47,554 bases of DNA, from contig JACQCA010000038.1 in the NCBI GenBank assembly GCA_016201865.1, forward strand, positions 1 to 47,554, in the 5' to 3' direction. Numbering within the stretch: the first letter of the stretch is position 1; each line of letters starts with the position of its first letter. Source of the DNA: Nitrospirota bacterium. Lineage in GTDB: Bacteria > Nitrospirota > Nitrospiria > JACQBZ01. Below, one piece after another: positions 8,762 through 18,336 of this stretch. A program made the translations under genes and the position numbers. The notes beneath the pieces are model-generated. The model saw nothing but the letters and a program-made list of their open reading frames with translations, searched no databases and was not told where the DNA came from.

Positions 8762-11700
8762 ATGCCCAAACGAACGGACATCAAAAAAATCCTCCTCATC
8801 GGCTCCGGGCCGATCGTGATCGGCCAGGGCTGCGAGTTCGATTATTCCGGTACCCAGGCCTGCAAGGCGCTCAAGGAAGAGGGTTATCAGGTCGTGCTGG
8901 TCAATTCCAATCCGGCCACGATCATGACGGATCCGGAACTGGCCGACCGGACCTATATCGAACCGATCATTCCGGAAATCGTCGAGAAGATCATCGAGGC
9001 CGAGCGGCCGGACGCTCTTTTGCCGACGATGGGAGGCCAGACGGCTTTAAATCTGGCGCTGGTGCTTTGCGAGAACGGCGTGCTGGATCGGTACAAGGTC
9101 GAGCTGATCGGGGCTCGGTATGAATCCATCCGCAAGGCCGAGAACCGCGAGGCCTTCAAAACGGCGATACGGTCGATCGGTCTCAAAGTACCCGAAAGCG
9201 GTTATGCCCGAAGTCGGGAAGAGGCCGCGGCGATTGTGGAGCGGATCGGTTTTCCGGCCATCATCCGGCCGTCCTTCACCTTGGGAGGCACCGGCGGAAA
9301 CGTTGCCTATAATCAAGAGGAGTTCCTGGACCACGTGGACTGGGGCTTGAACGCCAGCCCCACGCATGAGGTCCTGATCGAACAGTCCGTCATCGGCTGG
9401 AAGGAATATGAACTGGAAGTGATGCGGGACCTGAAAGACAACGTTGTGATCGTCTGCCCGATCGAAAATTTCGATCCCATGGGGATCCATACCGGCGACA
9501 GCATCACAGTGGCGCCGGCCCAGACACTGACCGACAAGGAATACCAGATCATGCGCGACGCCTCGATCGCGATCATCCGCGAGATCGGGGTGGACACGGG
9601 CGGTTCCAATATCCAGTTCGCCCTGAATCCCGAGAACGGCGAGATGGCCGTGATCGAGATGAACCCGCGGGTCTCCCGCAGCTCCGCGCTGGCCTCGAAG
9701 GCGACCGGCTTCCCGATTGCCAAGATCGCGGCCAAGCTGGCGATCGGCTATACGCTGGACGAGATCCCGAACGACATCACGAAGGTCACGCCGGCCAGCT
9801 TCGAGCCGACGATCGATTACGTCGTGGTCAAGTTTCCGCGATTCGCCTTCGAGAAATTTCCGCAGGCGGACGCCACGCTGACGACCCAGATGAAATCGGT
9901 CGGCGAGGCGATGGCGATCGGGCGGACCTTTAAAGAGGCGCTTCAGAAGGCGATCCGTTCTTTGGAGATCGACCGCTTCGGCCTGGAGCAGTATCATCAT
10001 CGCGTCAAGCCGAGGGGGGACAACGGCGAGACGGACCGGGATCGGATCCGATCCAAAATCATGCCGCCCGGATGGGACCGGCTCTGGTCCGTCGCCGACG
10101 GGCTGCGCCTGGGCCTTTCGATCGACGAGATTCATCAGCTGACGCGGATCGACCGATGGTTCCTGCACCAGATTCAGGACCTCGTCGCGATGGAGGAGGA
10201 GATCTCGCATGATCTGGCCGTGGCCCATATCCATCACGAGCTTCCGCCGCCGTCGACGCCGGAATTGATCCGGCGGGCCAAACAGGCCGGCTTTTCGGAC
10301 GCGCATCTTTCGGAGCTGATCGGCGTGGACGAGGACGAGTTCCGTCAGATCCGAAAGGATTTCGGCGTCACGGTTACCTATAACCGGGTCGATACCTGCG
10401 GCGCCGAATTCACGGCCCACACGCCGTATCTCTATTCCACGTATGAGTCCGAATGCGACTCCCGACCGACTCAAAATAAGAAGATCATGATCCTGGGGGG
10501 CGGACCGAACCGGATCGGGCAGGGGATCGAGTTCGACTACTGCTGCGTTCACGGCGCCATGGCCCTCAAGGAACTGGGCTATGAGACCCTCATGGTCAAC
10601 TGCAATCCGGAGACGGTGAGCACCGACTACGACATCTCGGACCGGCTCTATTTCGAGCCGTTGACGAAAGAGGATGTGCTGAACATCGTCGATACAGAGC
10701 AACCGTACGGCGTCGTCGTCCAGTTCGGGGGACAGACGCCCTTGAAACTCGCCGTGCCGCTGGAGTCGGCCGGCGTCCGGATCCTGGGCACCTCGCCGGA
10801 CTCGATCGATCTGGCCGAAGACCGCCAGCGGTTCAAAGAACTTTTGGACCGTCTTCATCTCAAGCAGCCCCAAAGCGGAACGGCCCGTTCACCGGAAGAG
10901 GCGAAAAAGATCGCGCTTGAGATTACCTATCCGGTCATGGTCCGTCCGTCCTATGTCTTGGGGGGGCGGGCGATGGAGATCGTCTACGATGAGAAGAGCC
11001 TTCACGACTATATGACTTCGGCCGTGAAGGCCTCCCCGAAGCATCCCGTTCTGATCGACAAATATCTCGAAGACGCCAGCGAGGTGGACGTGGACGCGAT
11101 CGCGGACGGCGCGGATGTCGTGATCGGCGGCATTATGGAACACATTGAGGAGGCGGGCGTCCATTCCGGGGATTCGGCCTGCTCGCTTCCGCCCTACTCG
11201 CTCGACGCCGTGATCATCCGGCAGATTCGGGAGCAGACCCATACCCTGGCCCGCGAATTGGGCGTGATCGGCCTGATGAACGTCCAGTTCGCCGTCAAGG
11301 ACGGAACGGTTTATGTCTTAGAGGTCAACCCAAGAGCGTCCCGCACCGTGCCGTTCGTCAGCAAGGCGATCGGCGTCCCCCTCGCCAAGCTGGCGATGAA
11401 GGTGATGTGCGGCCAGACGCTTAAAGACCTGGGCTTGACTCGGGAGCCTTCGATTCCCTATATTGTTGTGAAAGAGGCGGTTTTCCCGTTCAATAAATTT
11501 CCGGGCGTGGACACGATATTGGGACCGGAGATGAAATCGACCGGCGAGGTGATGGGGATCGATTCCGATTTCGGCTCGGCCTTCGCCAAGTCTCAGGCGG
11601 CGGCCGGCGCGATGCTGCCGTTGTCCGGAAAGGTTTTCATCAGCGTCAAGGACAAGGATAAGGCGGCCGTCGCGGCCGTCGCCCGGCGCTTGGCCGATCT

Positions 11701-12034
11701 GGGTTTCACGATCATCGCCACGAGCGGGACGGCCCAATACCTTGAGGAACACGGCGTCGCTTCCGAGCGCGTCAACAAGGTGCAGGAAGGGAGGCCGCAT
11801 ATCGTGGATCATCTGAAGAATAAGGAGATCGCGTTGGTGATCAATACCGTCGGCGATAAGAAGTCCCAGGCCGATTCCTATTCGATTCGACGCACGGCCT
11901 TGACCTATTTCGTTCCCTACTTCACCACACTGGCCGAGGCAAAGGCCGCGGTGCGGGGAATCGAGGCGGTCTTAAAACAAGGGTTCGGCATTAAACCGCT
12001 GCAGGCCTATCACCGTGAGATCCGGTCGGAGTAA
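8762..12034 (+). CDS. carB: Carbamoyl-phosphate synthase large subunit
   Basis: 1090 residues, close to the usual length of about 1070. It makes carbamoyl phosphate from bicarbonate, ammonia from CarA and two ATP. Two homologous halves are visible. The first starts [23 protein letters not shown] and carries an ATP-grasp domain with [12 protein letters not shown] and [19 protein letters not shown]. The second starts [23 protein letters not shown] with [16 protein letters not shown] and [21 protein letters not shown]-terminal MGS-like domain (from about residue 950, [20 protein letters not shown]) usually binds UMP or other allosteric effectors. Product feeds pyrB and arginine synthesis. Confidence 0.98.
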   Translation: MPKRTDIKKILLIGSGPIVIGQGCEFDYSGTQACKALKEEGYQVVLVNSNPATIMTDPELADRTYIEPIIPEIVEKIIEAERPDALLPTMGGQTALNLALVLCENGVLDRYKVELIGARYESIRKAENREAFKTAIRSIGLKVPESGYARSREEAAAIVERIGFPAIIRPSFTLGGTGGNVAYNQEEFLDHVDWGLNASPTHEVLIEQSVIGWKEYELEVMRDLKDNVVIVCPIENFDPMGIHTGDSITVAPAQTLTDKEYQIMRDASIAIIREIGVDTGGSNIQFALNPENGEMAVIEMNPRVSRSSALASKATGFPIAKIAAKLAIGYTLDEIPNDITKVTPASFEPTIDYVVVKFPRFAFEKFPQADATLTTQMKSVGEAMAIGRTFKEALQKAIRSLEIDRFGLEQYHHRVKPRGDNGETDRDRIRSKIMPPGWDRLWSVADGLRLGLSIDEIHQLTRIDRWFLHQIQDLVAMEEEISHDLAVAHIHHELPPPSTPELIRRAKQAGFSDAHLSELIGVDEDEFRQIRKDFGVTVTYNRVDTCGAEFTAHTPYLYSTYESECDSRPTQNKKIMILGGGPNRIGQGIEFDYCCVHGAMALKELGYETLMVNCNPETVSTDYDISDRLYFEPLTKEDVLNIVDTEQPYGVVVQFGGQTPLKLAVPLESAGVRILGTSPDSIDLAEDRQRFKELLDRLHLKQPQSGTARSPEEAKKIALEITYPVMVRPSYVLGGRAMEIVYDEKSLHDYMTSAVKASPKHPVLIDKYLEDASEVDVDAIADGADVVIGGIMEHIEEAGVHSGDSACSLPPYSLDAVIIRQIREQTHTLARELGVIGLMNVQFAVKDGTVYVLEVNPRASRTVPFVSKAIGVPLAKLAMKVMCGQTLKDLGLTREPSIPYIVVKEAVFPFNKFPGVDTILGPEMKSTGEVMGIDSDFGSAFAKSQAAAGAMLPLSGKVFISVKDKDKAAVAAVARRLADLGFTIIATSGTAQYLEEHGVASERVNKVQEGRPHIVDHLKNKEIALVINTVGDKKSQADSYSIRRTALTYFVPYFTTLAEAKAAVRGIEAVLKQGFGIKPLQAYHREIRSE

Positions 12035-12040
12035 GAAAGA

Positions 12041-12514
12041 ATGAGACGGGCGCCCATCACCAAGAAAGGTTTTGAACAGCTCCGAGATGAGCTTGACCGT
12101 TTGAAAAAGGTGGAACGCCGGAATGTGATTCAGGCGATCTCCGAGGCCCGCGCCCACGGCGACTTGAGCGAGAACGCCGAGTACCACGCGGCGAAGGAAC
12201 GTCAGTCTTTCGTGGAAGGGCGCATCAAGGAGCTGGAAACAAAAATGGCCAACGCCGAGATTATCGAGACCGGCCGGTTGACGGCCGAAAAAGTCGTGTT
12301 CGGATCAACCGTGGTGCTCTTAGACGGCGACGGCCGGACTAAAAAGAAGTATACCCTGGTCGGCCAGGACGAATCCGATCTTAAAAACAGCCGGATCTCG
12401 GTCACGTCTCCGGTCGGCCGCGCGCTGATCGGACATAAGGTCGGGGACGAGGTCACGATCACGACGCCGGCTAAAACCGTTCAGTATGAGATCCTCGAGA
12501 TCTCCATTGAATAA
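12041..12514 (+). CDS. greA: Transcription elongation factor GreA
   Basis: 157 residues, the standard GreA length. It enters the RNA polymerase secondary channel and stimulates cleavage of backtracked RNA. The N-terminal coiled coil carries the tip motif HGDLSENAEYHAAKERQSF, with the catalytic acidic residues Asp41 and Glu44 at the same numbers as in E. coli. The C-terminal FKBP-like domain ends with SPVGRALIGHKVGDEV. The gene starts six bases after carB and overlaps the following gene by 29 bases. Being in the pyr transcription unit would place it downstream of the PyrR attenuator unless an internal promoter exists. Confidence 0.96.
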   Translation: MRRAPITKKGFEQLRDELDRLKKVERRNVIQAISEARAHGDLSENAEYHAAKERQSFVEGRIKELETKMANAEIIETGRLTAEKVVFGSTVVLLDGDGRTKKKYTLVGQDESDLKNSRISVTSPVGRALIGHKVGDEVTITTPAKTVQYEILEISIE

Positions 12515-13607
12515 ATCCCTCCAAAAAGCGCTGGCCCGAGAACTTCATCCGACCTATGATGTCCGTAAATCGTATGAATGGAACTACCGGAACGGTCCCC
12601 TCTTTAAGGGGCCGTATCCGCCTCCGCGAAAAATCCGGAAGCGCGTCCGCCTTCTTGATTTCGAGCTGAACTCTCCTCTCGGCATCGCCGCCGGCCCGTT
12701 GCTGAACTCGGACTGGATCCGGGTTTATGCCAAACTGGGCTTCGATCTTCTGTCCTACAAAACGGTGCGGACCCGAAGCCGGTCCAGCAACCCGAAACCG
12801 AACTGCGTGTTTGTGGAGACCCGAGGGCCGCTGACGGACGATCGCTTGAACGAAACACTTCAAACGAAGTCCCGCCCGCCGACCCGTCTCCGCGAGATCA
12901 GCATCACAAACTCGTTTGGGGTGCCTTCCCGGAATCCGTCCGTCTGGCAGGAGGACGTGCAACGGGCAAAACGTTATCTCGACAAAGGGCAGGTCCTCAT
13001 CGTCAGCACGCTGGGAAGCGCGGAATATTATCCGGACACGCCTTCTTTTATAAAAGATTTCGCTCAATCGGCCGCGAAGGCCCGCGAGGCGGGCGCCGAC
13101 ATTGTTGAACTGGATCTATCCTGCCCGAACAGCAATGCGGCCGAAGGGATGATCTATCTGGATCCAAACTTTTCCGGCGCGATCTCAAAGGCCGCCAAGG
13201 CCGAACTGGGCGCCGTCCCGCTGTTCATCAAGCTGGGAAATTTTTGGAAGCGGGAGCAGTTCGAATCGGTCGTCAAGGCGAATGCGCCGCATGTCAATGG
13301 CATCATCGGGATCAATACGGTCAAGATGACCGTGCTGGATGAGAATATGAACCCGGCCATTCCCGGCCGTCCTCAAAGCGGGGTCTGCGGCGCCGGAATC
13401 AAGCCGAGCGGGCTTCAGTTCGTCCGCTGGCTTTACGAAACGCGGAAGATGAATCGGTACGATTTCGTGATCATCGGCGTGGGCGGCATCATGACGCCGG
13501 ACGATATAGGTGAGTTTCTGTCGATCGGAATAGACGCCGTCGAGGTCGCGACGGCCGCGATGTGGGATCCGTACTTGGCGTACCGTTATTATCGAAGTCA
13601 CTCCTGA
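12486..13607 (+). CDS. pyrD: Dihydroorotate dehydrogenase-like FMN protein
   Basis: 373 residues from the ATG at 12486, overlapping greA by 29 bases; a later start would shorten a poorly conserved N-terminus. An FMN-dependent TIM barrel is indicated by SPLGIAAGPLLNSDWIRVYAK, SITNSFGVPS, IVELDLSCPNSNAAEG and the phosphate-binding region IIGVGGIMTPDDI. Cys213 in LSCPN is the class 1 catalytic base; class 2 membrane enzymes have Ser. The roughly 50-residue N-terminal extension (HPTYDVRKSYEWNYRNGP) is unusual for class 1. No pyrK electron-transfer subunit is in the window. By context it supplies the orotate-forming step, but sequence divergence leaves room for another substrate. Confidence 0.65.
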   Translation: MRSSRSPLNKSLQKALARELHPTYDVRKSYEWNYRNGPLFKGPYPPPRKIRKRVRLLDFELNSPLGIAAGPLLNSDWIRVYAKLGFDLLSYKTVRTRSRSSNPKPNCVFVETRGPLTDDRLNETLQTKSRPPTRLREISITNSFGVPSRNPSVWQEDVQRAKRYLDKGQVLIVSTLGSAEYYPDTPSFIKDFAQSAAKAREAGADIVELDLSCPNSNAAEGMIYLDPNFSGAISKAAKAELGAVPLFIKLGNFWKREQFESVVKANAPHVNGIIGINTVKMTVLDENMNPAIPGRPQSGVCGAGIKPSGLQFVRWLYETRKMNRYDFVIIGVGGIMTPDDIGEFLSIGIDAVEVATAAMWDPYLAYRYYRSHS

Positions 13608-13625
13608 CAGCGTTGTCTCTCAAAA

Positions 13626-14426
13626 ATGCCAACCGCTCTGATCACCTTGCTGACCGATTTCGGCGGCCGCGACCCTTTTGTGGCCGCCATGAAGGGAGTG
13701 ATCCTGAGCATTCGACCCAAGGCGACAATCGTCGACCTCACGCATGAGATTCCGCCACACGGGATTTGCGAGGCCGCCTTTACGCTTAAATCCGTCTACC
13801 GCTATTTTCCGAAGGGAACGATCCATGTTGTGGTTGTAGACCCTGGCGTCGGCGGATCACGGAGACCGCTGCTGGCGGTGAATCGCCGGGGGCGCTTTAT
13901 TGCGCCGGACAACGGCGTACTCAGTTACATTTACCGTGACGAACCATCCACTCAGGTATATCAACTCAACGCACAAAAATACCGTCTTAAAACCTACAGT
14001 CCCACTTTTGACGGCCGGGACCTCTTTGCGCCGGCGGCTGCATGGTTGTCGAAGAGCATTGCCCCTGAAAAAATAGGCCGAAGGGTGACGGATTATATCC
14101 GTTTCCCAATTCCGGAGGCTCGACGGTTGAAGAAGGGACGCTTAGAAGGGCAGGTGATCCACATCGACCGTTTCGGCAATCTGATTACGAATATCACGCG
14201 GATGGATATCGAGCCGTGGTTGTCCGCCGGTAAGATGCCCGCCATTACAATCAAGGGACGGACGATCAAAGGGCTCAAACCCTTTTACTCACAAGCCGCC
14301 CCCGGGAAACTCTCCGCCCTTATCAACAACGATGACCACCTTGAAATTTTCTGCTACCGATCCAGCGCGCAGTTGATTCTCAAGAACTCCAACGACGAGC
14401 CCGTGACCATTTCCTGGGAGCCGTGA
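13626..14426 (+). CDS. SAM hydroxide adenosyltransferase (DUF62 family)
   Basis: 266 residues matching the chlorinase/fluorinase-like DUF62 family. Most bacterial members hydrolyse S-adenosylmethionine to adenosine and methionine. The start LITLLTDFGGRDPFVAAMKG, the motif TIVDLTHEIPPHGI, VDPGVGGSRRPLLA and APDNGVLSYIY are family hallmarks. DGRDLFAPAAAWLS and the C-terminal HIDRFGNLITNI follow. Nothing indicates halogenase function: the family default in non-marine, non-actinobacterial genomes is hydrolysis, and no halometabolite genes are near. It starts 19 bases after the DHOD-like gene and ends five bases before the Wzi-like gene. Confidence 0.85.
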   Translation: MPTALITLLTDFGGRDPFVAAMKGVILSIRPKATIVDLTHEIPPHGICEAAFTLKSVYRYFPKGTIHVVVVDPGVGGSRRPLLAVNRRGRFIAPDNGVLSYIYRDEPSTQVYQLNAQKYRLKTYSPTFDGRDLFAPAAAWLSKSIAPEKIGRRVTDYIRFPIPEARRLKKGRLEGQVIHIDRFGNLITNITRMDIEPWLSAGKMPAITIKGRTIKGLKPFYSQAAPGKLSALINNDDHLEIFCYRSSAQLILKNSNDEPVTISWEP

Positions 14427-14430
14427 TTCC

Positions 14431-16035
14431 GTGACAGGACGATTCGGACTCAAAGCTGCGGCCGCGCTTTTCTATCTCTTGACCGTTTTTGCGCCGGCCG
14501 GCCTGCCGACAGGCACGGCGCTGGCGGCAAACAACCTCGTGAATCTCCCGGCGCATCACTGGGTTTATGATGCGCTGGCGCGTTTGACGCGCGCCGGCCT
14601 GATCTCGGACGGTTTTCTTTCGATCCAACCGATCCGCCGGGATGAGGCGGCCCGGCTCACGGCCGAAGCCCTGGCCAACCGGGCCCGCCTAAGACGGGAA
14701 GCGCCGCCGGAATCATCATCGAGGTTTGACTGGACGGATGAGCTTTTGCGCCGACTCGAAAAAGAGTTTCGAGAGGAGCTTCAAGGCGAAACGGAGTCGC
14801 CTCTTTTTCATGGGCGAGCGGCGGATACGATCGAGGCCGAGACGGTCTTTGCGGGCCTGAACGGTCGGTCGAAACAGCCCCTTGAAAACAGGGGGGGGCG
14901 ATCCGTCTCGGAGGGCTTAAATGGGAAGGTATCATGGCGTGGATGGGTTCAGTCGGATGAAGGACTGGCCGTGACATTGGGTCTGGATGCCTCGGCAAGA
15001 GATTCGGACGCGGACCTGATCTTAAATGAAGGTTCGCTCAAGCTGAGCCGGTTCGGGCTTGATCTTGAAGCGGGCCGGGATCGGCAATGGTGGGGGCCGG
15101 GCGAGCACGGAGCCTTGATCCTGTCCGACAACGCTCCGCCCATGGACCTGATCCGGATCGGCAATGCCCATCCGTCCCGGTTGCCGTTTGCGTTGCGTTA
15201 TCTCGGCGACTGGAAATGGGCCGTCTTTGTCGCCCGGCTGGAGCATGACCGCGACCATCCCCGCGCCAAGTTGGGCGGTGCGCGACTGGCCTGGGCGCCG
15301 ACGGGGTGGCTTGAATTGGGCGCGTCACGCAGCGTGCTCTTCGGCGGCCACGGCGCTACGCATTTCGGTCTCCAGGATTTTCCTCAGTTGTTGCTCGGTT
15401 CAGGTCAGGATAATCAGGATCCGCAGGCTCGTTATGTGAACAACGACAACCTGGCGGCATGGGATGTAACCGTTTACCTTCCGTTCATCCGCTCTGTCTT
15501 TCCAGAGATACGCGGCGTCAAGCTTTATCTGGAATACGGCGGAGAGGATAACACATGGCATGAGTTCTTGGGGGTCCGGTACAAAGGACTGATGAACATC
15601 GCTCAGCTCATGGGGATGGCGATATCGCTTCCCAAGGCGGATCTTCAATTTGAATACGCCAACAACGTAGACGATGTCAGTGATTGGTACGTACACTGGT
15701 TCTATACCTCAGGCTATACTTTTAAAGGCTATACAATCGGCCACGAAATGGGCAGCGACGCGGACGATCTTTCGGCGCGGGCTACGGTTTATCTCAGCCC
15801 TGAAGTTCGCCTTGTCACGCTGTTGGAGCGGGAGCGGGCCGGGTTTCTCGATCATCCGAATCATCTGAAAATCATCTACGCCGGCCAGGTCGGGATGGGC
15901 TACTCCCTCCTGCCGGACTGGGAGGTGTCCGTAGAATACCGCTACGAACATGTCGTCCATCCCGAGTTCGCAGCGGGTGATGAGGCCGCCGCGCATCTGT
16001 TGGGCGCGCGTCTTGAGTTCCACGGGATACCCTAA
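14431..16035 (+). CDS. Wzi-like capsule assembly outer-membrane protein
   Basis: 534 residues from a GTG start. A signal peptide runs to about residue 33 (FAPAGLPTGTALA, then ANN). The following segment NLPAHHWVYDALARLTRAGLI resembles an SLH-like leader often seen in this family. The body carries Wzi-family hallmarks such as LDLEAGRDRQWWGPGEHGAL and alternating amphipathic strands, consistent with an outer-membrane beta barrel. E. coli Wzi binds exported capsule to the cell surface. It begins five bases after the SAM hydrolase gene, at the end of the pyr run, but functionally belongs with the exporter genes that start at 16134. Confidence 0.75.
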   Translation: MTGRFGLKAAAALFYLLTVFAPAGLPTGTALAANNLVNLPAHHWVYDALARLTRAGLISDGFLSIQPIRRDEAARLTAEALANRARLRREAPPESSSRFDWTDELLRRLEKEFREELQGETESPLFHGRAADTIEAETVFAGLNGRSKQPLENRGGRSVSEGLNGKVSWRGWVQSDEGLAVTLGLDASARDSDADLILNEGSLKLSRFGLDLEAGRDRQWWGPGEHGALILSDNAPPMDLIRIGNAHPSRLPFALRYLGDWKWAVFVARLEHDRDHPRAKLGGARLAWAPTGWLELGASRSVLFGGHGATHFGLQDFPQLLLGSGQDNQDPQARYVNNDNLAAWDVTVYLPFIRSVFPEIRGVKLYLEYGGEDNTWHEFLGVRYKGLMNIAQLMGMAISLPKADLQFEYANNVDDVSDWYVHWFYTSGYTFKGYTIGHEMGSDADDLSARATVYLSPEVRLVTLLERERAGFLDHPNHLKIIYAGQVGMGYSLLPDWEVSVEYRYEHVVHPEFAAGDEAAAHLLGARLEFHGIP

Positions 16036-16059
16036 GCATAAAATAACCGCTTCATTTCC

Positions 16060-16088
16060 TTGACAAGTCATCTTGACCTGAATATGAT
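16060..16088 (+). promoter_or_regulatory. sigma70 promoter of the polysaccharide export genes
   Basis: A perfect TTGACA (16060-16065) is followed after exactly 17 bp by TATGAT (16083-16088). Predicted transcription start is near 16095. That would make the upstream GTG at 16098 almost leaderless and favours ATG 16134 as the real start of the exporter gene. Confidence 0.7.
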
Positions 16089-16133
16089 ACAACCTTTGTG
16101 AAAGCGGATTCATGGTTAAAGCGGGGCGAGGCA

Positions 16134-18329
16134 ATGATCTTGAAAGCGCTCGTCATAGCGATTCTATCCATAGCGGCGATGAGTCTGCCCGCGGCGTCTT
16201 TGGCTCAAGAAAGCGGTCTGTCCGCGCCGTCGGCGCCGGGTCCATCCACCCCAACCCCTTCAGTCCCTTCTCTCGAATCGCTCAGCCCTCAACAGATTCA
16301 GAAAGGAAAAGAGATGTTGCAGCCGCCGGTCGCGCAAACGAAAGCGGCCGAGACGCCCGCGACGGGCGGATCACTCCCGGCGCCTCCGAAACAGACGCTT
16401 TCCGCTTTTGAGGCCTATATCCAGGGGAAGCTCTCGCAGACCATTTCGACCGACATTAAACAGTTCGGGTATGATCTTTTTGAGCGCCCTCCCACGACCT
16501 TCGCTCCGGTCGAGATCGTTCCGGTCGGGCCGGGCTATCTTTTAGGACCGGGAGACGAGATCCGGATCACCGTCTGGGGGAAAGTCAATGCCGAATATCC
16601 AACGGTGATCGACCGGGAAGGGAAGATCAGCCTGCCGCAGATCGGCATTCTCCATCTGTCCGGATTGACGTTCTCGGAAGCGAAAACCTTTTTGGAAAAA
16701 GAGTTCAGCCGCTACTACCAGCCCTCGGAAGTGAAAATGAATGTCAGCATGGGCCGCCTCCGATCGATCCAGGTTTTTGTGGTCGGCAACGTCCGGAACC
16801 CCGGCAGTTACACGCTGTCTTCACTTTCAACCCTCATCAATGCCCTTTTTGCGGCCGGCGGCCCGAGCAAGATCGGGACCCTGCGGGATATTCAGGTCAA
16901 GCGAAACGGAGAGACCATTATCCATTTCGACCTGTATGATTTTCTCCTGAAAGGCGACAAGACCCAAGATATAAGATTGATGCCGGAAGACGTGATATTC
17001 ATCCCGCCGGTAGGACTGCTTGTCGGCATCGCCGGAAATATCAAGAACCCCGCCATTTATGAATTAAAAGGTGAAGCAAGGCTTCTCGATCTGATCGATA
17101 TGGCAGGAGGTCTGACCGCCTCTGCCTTTAAAGGAAGGGTGCAGGTTCATAGAATAGAGGAACATCAATTTAGAGCCATTTTTGAAGGAGACTTAATTGA
17201 TGTCGAAAAAGATTCAAAAAAGAGTTTCGTCCTCAAGGACGGCGACTTCGTAAAGGTCTTTTCTGTTGTCGAGACGAAAAATACGGTCATCATTGCCGGA
17301 GCCGTAGCCGATCCGGGGGAGTACGGAATAGCGCCTGAGACGACGAAAGTCGCCGATGTGATTTTGAGGGCCGGCGGCCTGGTCTATTATGCCTCCAACC
17401 TGGCTGAGCTGACAAGGATAAAGGTCACCCAGACGGGCCCTGAGACGGAGAGGTTTGTGATCGATCTTTCAAAAGCCATGATGGGGGATCCGGCGCATAA
17501 TATTCCATTGGAAATCAATGACTACCTTTTGGTTAAGACGATCCCTGAATGGGAGCTTTACAGAACCGTGAGCATAAAGGGTGAGGTGAAGTTTCCAGGG
17601 ATTTACACGACCAAGAAAGGGGAGACACTGTCATCCTTAATTGAGCGGGCAGGAGGATTGACGGACAAGGCCTATCTCAAAGGGGTGATCTTTACACGGG
17701 AGTCCGTGAAAGAACTTCAGCAGAGACAGCTCGATGAGGCGATCGATCGTCTGGAGCAGCAGATTCTCTCCCAGTCGGCCGGGAAGATCGAAGCTGCTCT
17801 TTCGTCGGAGGATGTCGTGCTCCAGAAGGCGGCGATAGAGCAGCGGCGCGCGCTCATCACTAAAATGAGGGCGGCGAAGGCTAAAGGCAGGATCAGCATC
17901 CGATTGGATGTTCCGGAAAAACTCAGGAGCTCACCGTCCGATCTCGTCTTGGAAGAGGGCGATGCGCTGGTGATTCCCGAGAAGCCTCAACAGGTTCAGG
18001 TGCTGGGCTCCGTCTACAACCAGACCGCGTTTATCTTCGATCGCAAAGCCACGGTCTCCGGCTATTTAAAGAAGGCCGGCGGCGCAACGCGGGACGCGGA
18101 TGAAGCGCAGCTTTATGTTCTCAAGATCGACGGCACGGCCGTCAGCGAGCGCGAAGATAGCGGTTTTCTGGGATTCGGAGGGGTCCGATCTTCCTATCTC
18201 GATCCGGGCGATACCATCGTGGTCCCGGAAAAGATCGAGCGGGTCGCCTGGCTGAAGGACATCAAGGACATCACCCAGATCCTCTTCCAGATCGCGGCGA
18301 CGGCCGCGATCGTGATTAAAGTATTTTAG
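16134..18329 (+). CDS. Wza-like SLBB polysaccharide export protein
   Basis: 731 residues from ATG 16134, chosen because a signal peptide begins there (MILKALVIAILSIAAMSLPA, cleavage near SLA-QES) and GCGAGG lies just upstream; the GTG at 16098 adds 12 polar residues. After a Pro/Ser-rich linker comes the polysaccharide export (Poly_export) domain GYLLGPGDEIRITVWGKVNAEYP near residue 130. Several SLBB domains follow, marked by repeated VFVVGNVRNPGSYTL, VGIAGNIKNPAIYEL, VIIAGAVADPGEYGI, VSIKGEVKFPGIYTT and VQVLGSVYNQTAFIF. It should form an outer-membrane or periplasm-spanning channel for polysaccharide. The C-terminal hydrophobic end (ILFQIAATAAIVIKVF) resembles the membrane anchor of long SLBB exporters. 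Confidence 0.9.
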   Translation: MILKALVIAILSIAAMSLPAASLAQESGLSAPSAPGPSTPTPSVPSLESLSPQQIQKGKEMLQPPVAQTKAAETPATGGSLPAPPKQTLSAFEAYIQGKLSQTISTDIKQFGYDLFERPPTTFAPVEIVPVGPGYLLGPGDEIRITVWGKVNAEYPTVIDREGKISLPQIGILHLSGLTFSEAKTFLEKEFSRYYQPSEVKMNVSMGRLRSIQVFVVGNVRNPGSYTLSSLSTLINALFAAGGPSKIGTLRDIQVKRNGETIIHFDLYDFLLKGDKTQDIRLMPEDVIFIPPVGLLVGIAGNIKNPAIYELKGEARLLDLIDMAGGLTASAFKGRVQVHRIEEHQFRAIFEGDLIDVEKDSKKSFVLKDGDFVKVFSVVETKNTVIIAGAVADPGEYGIAPETTKVADVILRAGGLVYYASNLAELTRIKVTQTGPETERFVIDLSKAMMGDPAHNIPLEINDYLLVKTIPEWELYRTVSIKGEVKFPGIYTTKKGETLSSLIERAGGLTDKAYLKGVIFTRESVKELQQRQLDEAIDRLEQQILSQSAGKIEAALSSEDVVLQKAAIEQRRALITKMRAAKAKGRISIRLDVPEKLRSSPSDLVLEEGDALVIPEKPQQVQVLGSVYNQTAFIFDRKATVSGYLKKAGGATRDADEAQLYVLKIDGTAVSEREDSGFLGFGGVRSSYLDPGDTIVVPEKIERVAWLKDIKDITQILFQIAATAAIVIKVF

Positions 18330-18336
18330 CGGACCC

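Noticed and set aside
9047-10873. 608-residue open frame on the minus strand inside carB
   Set aside because: Antisense shadow of a long G/C-rich gene; Arg/His/Asp-rich composition and no recognisable domain.
13626-14426. SAM-dependent halogenase
   Set aside because: The DUF62 family is mostly SAM hydrolases, and no halometabolite genes or specific halide-site insertion could be identified.
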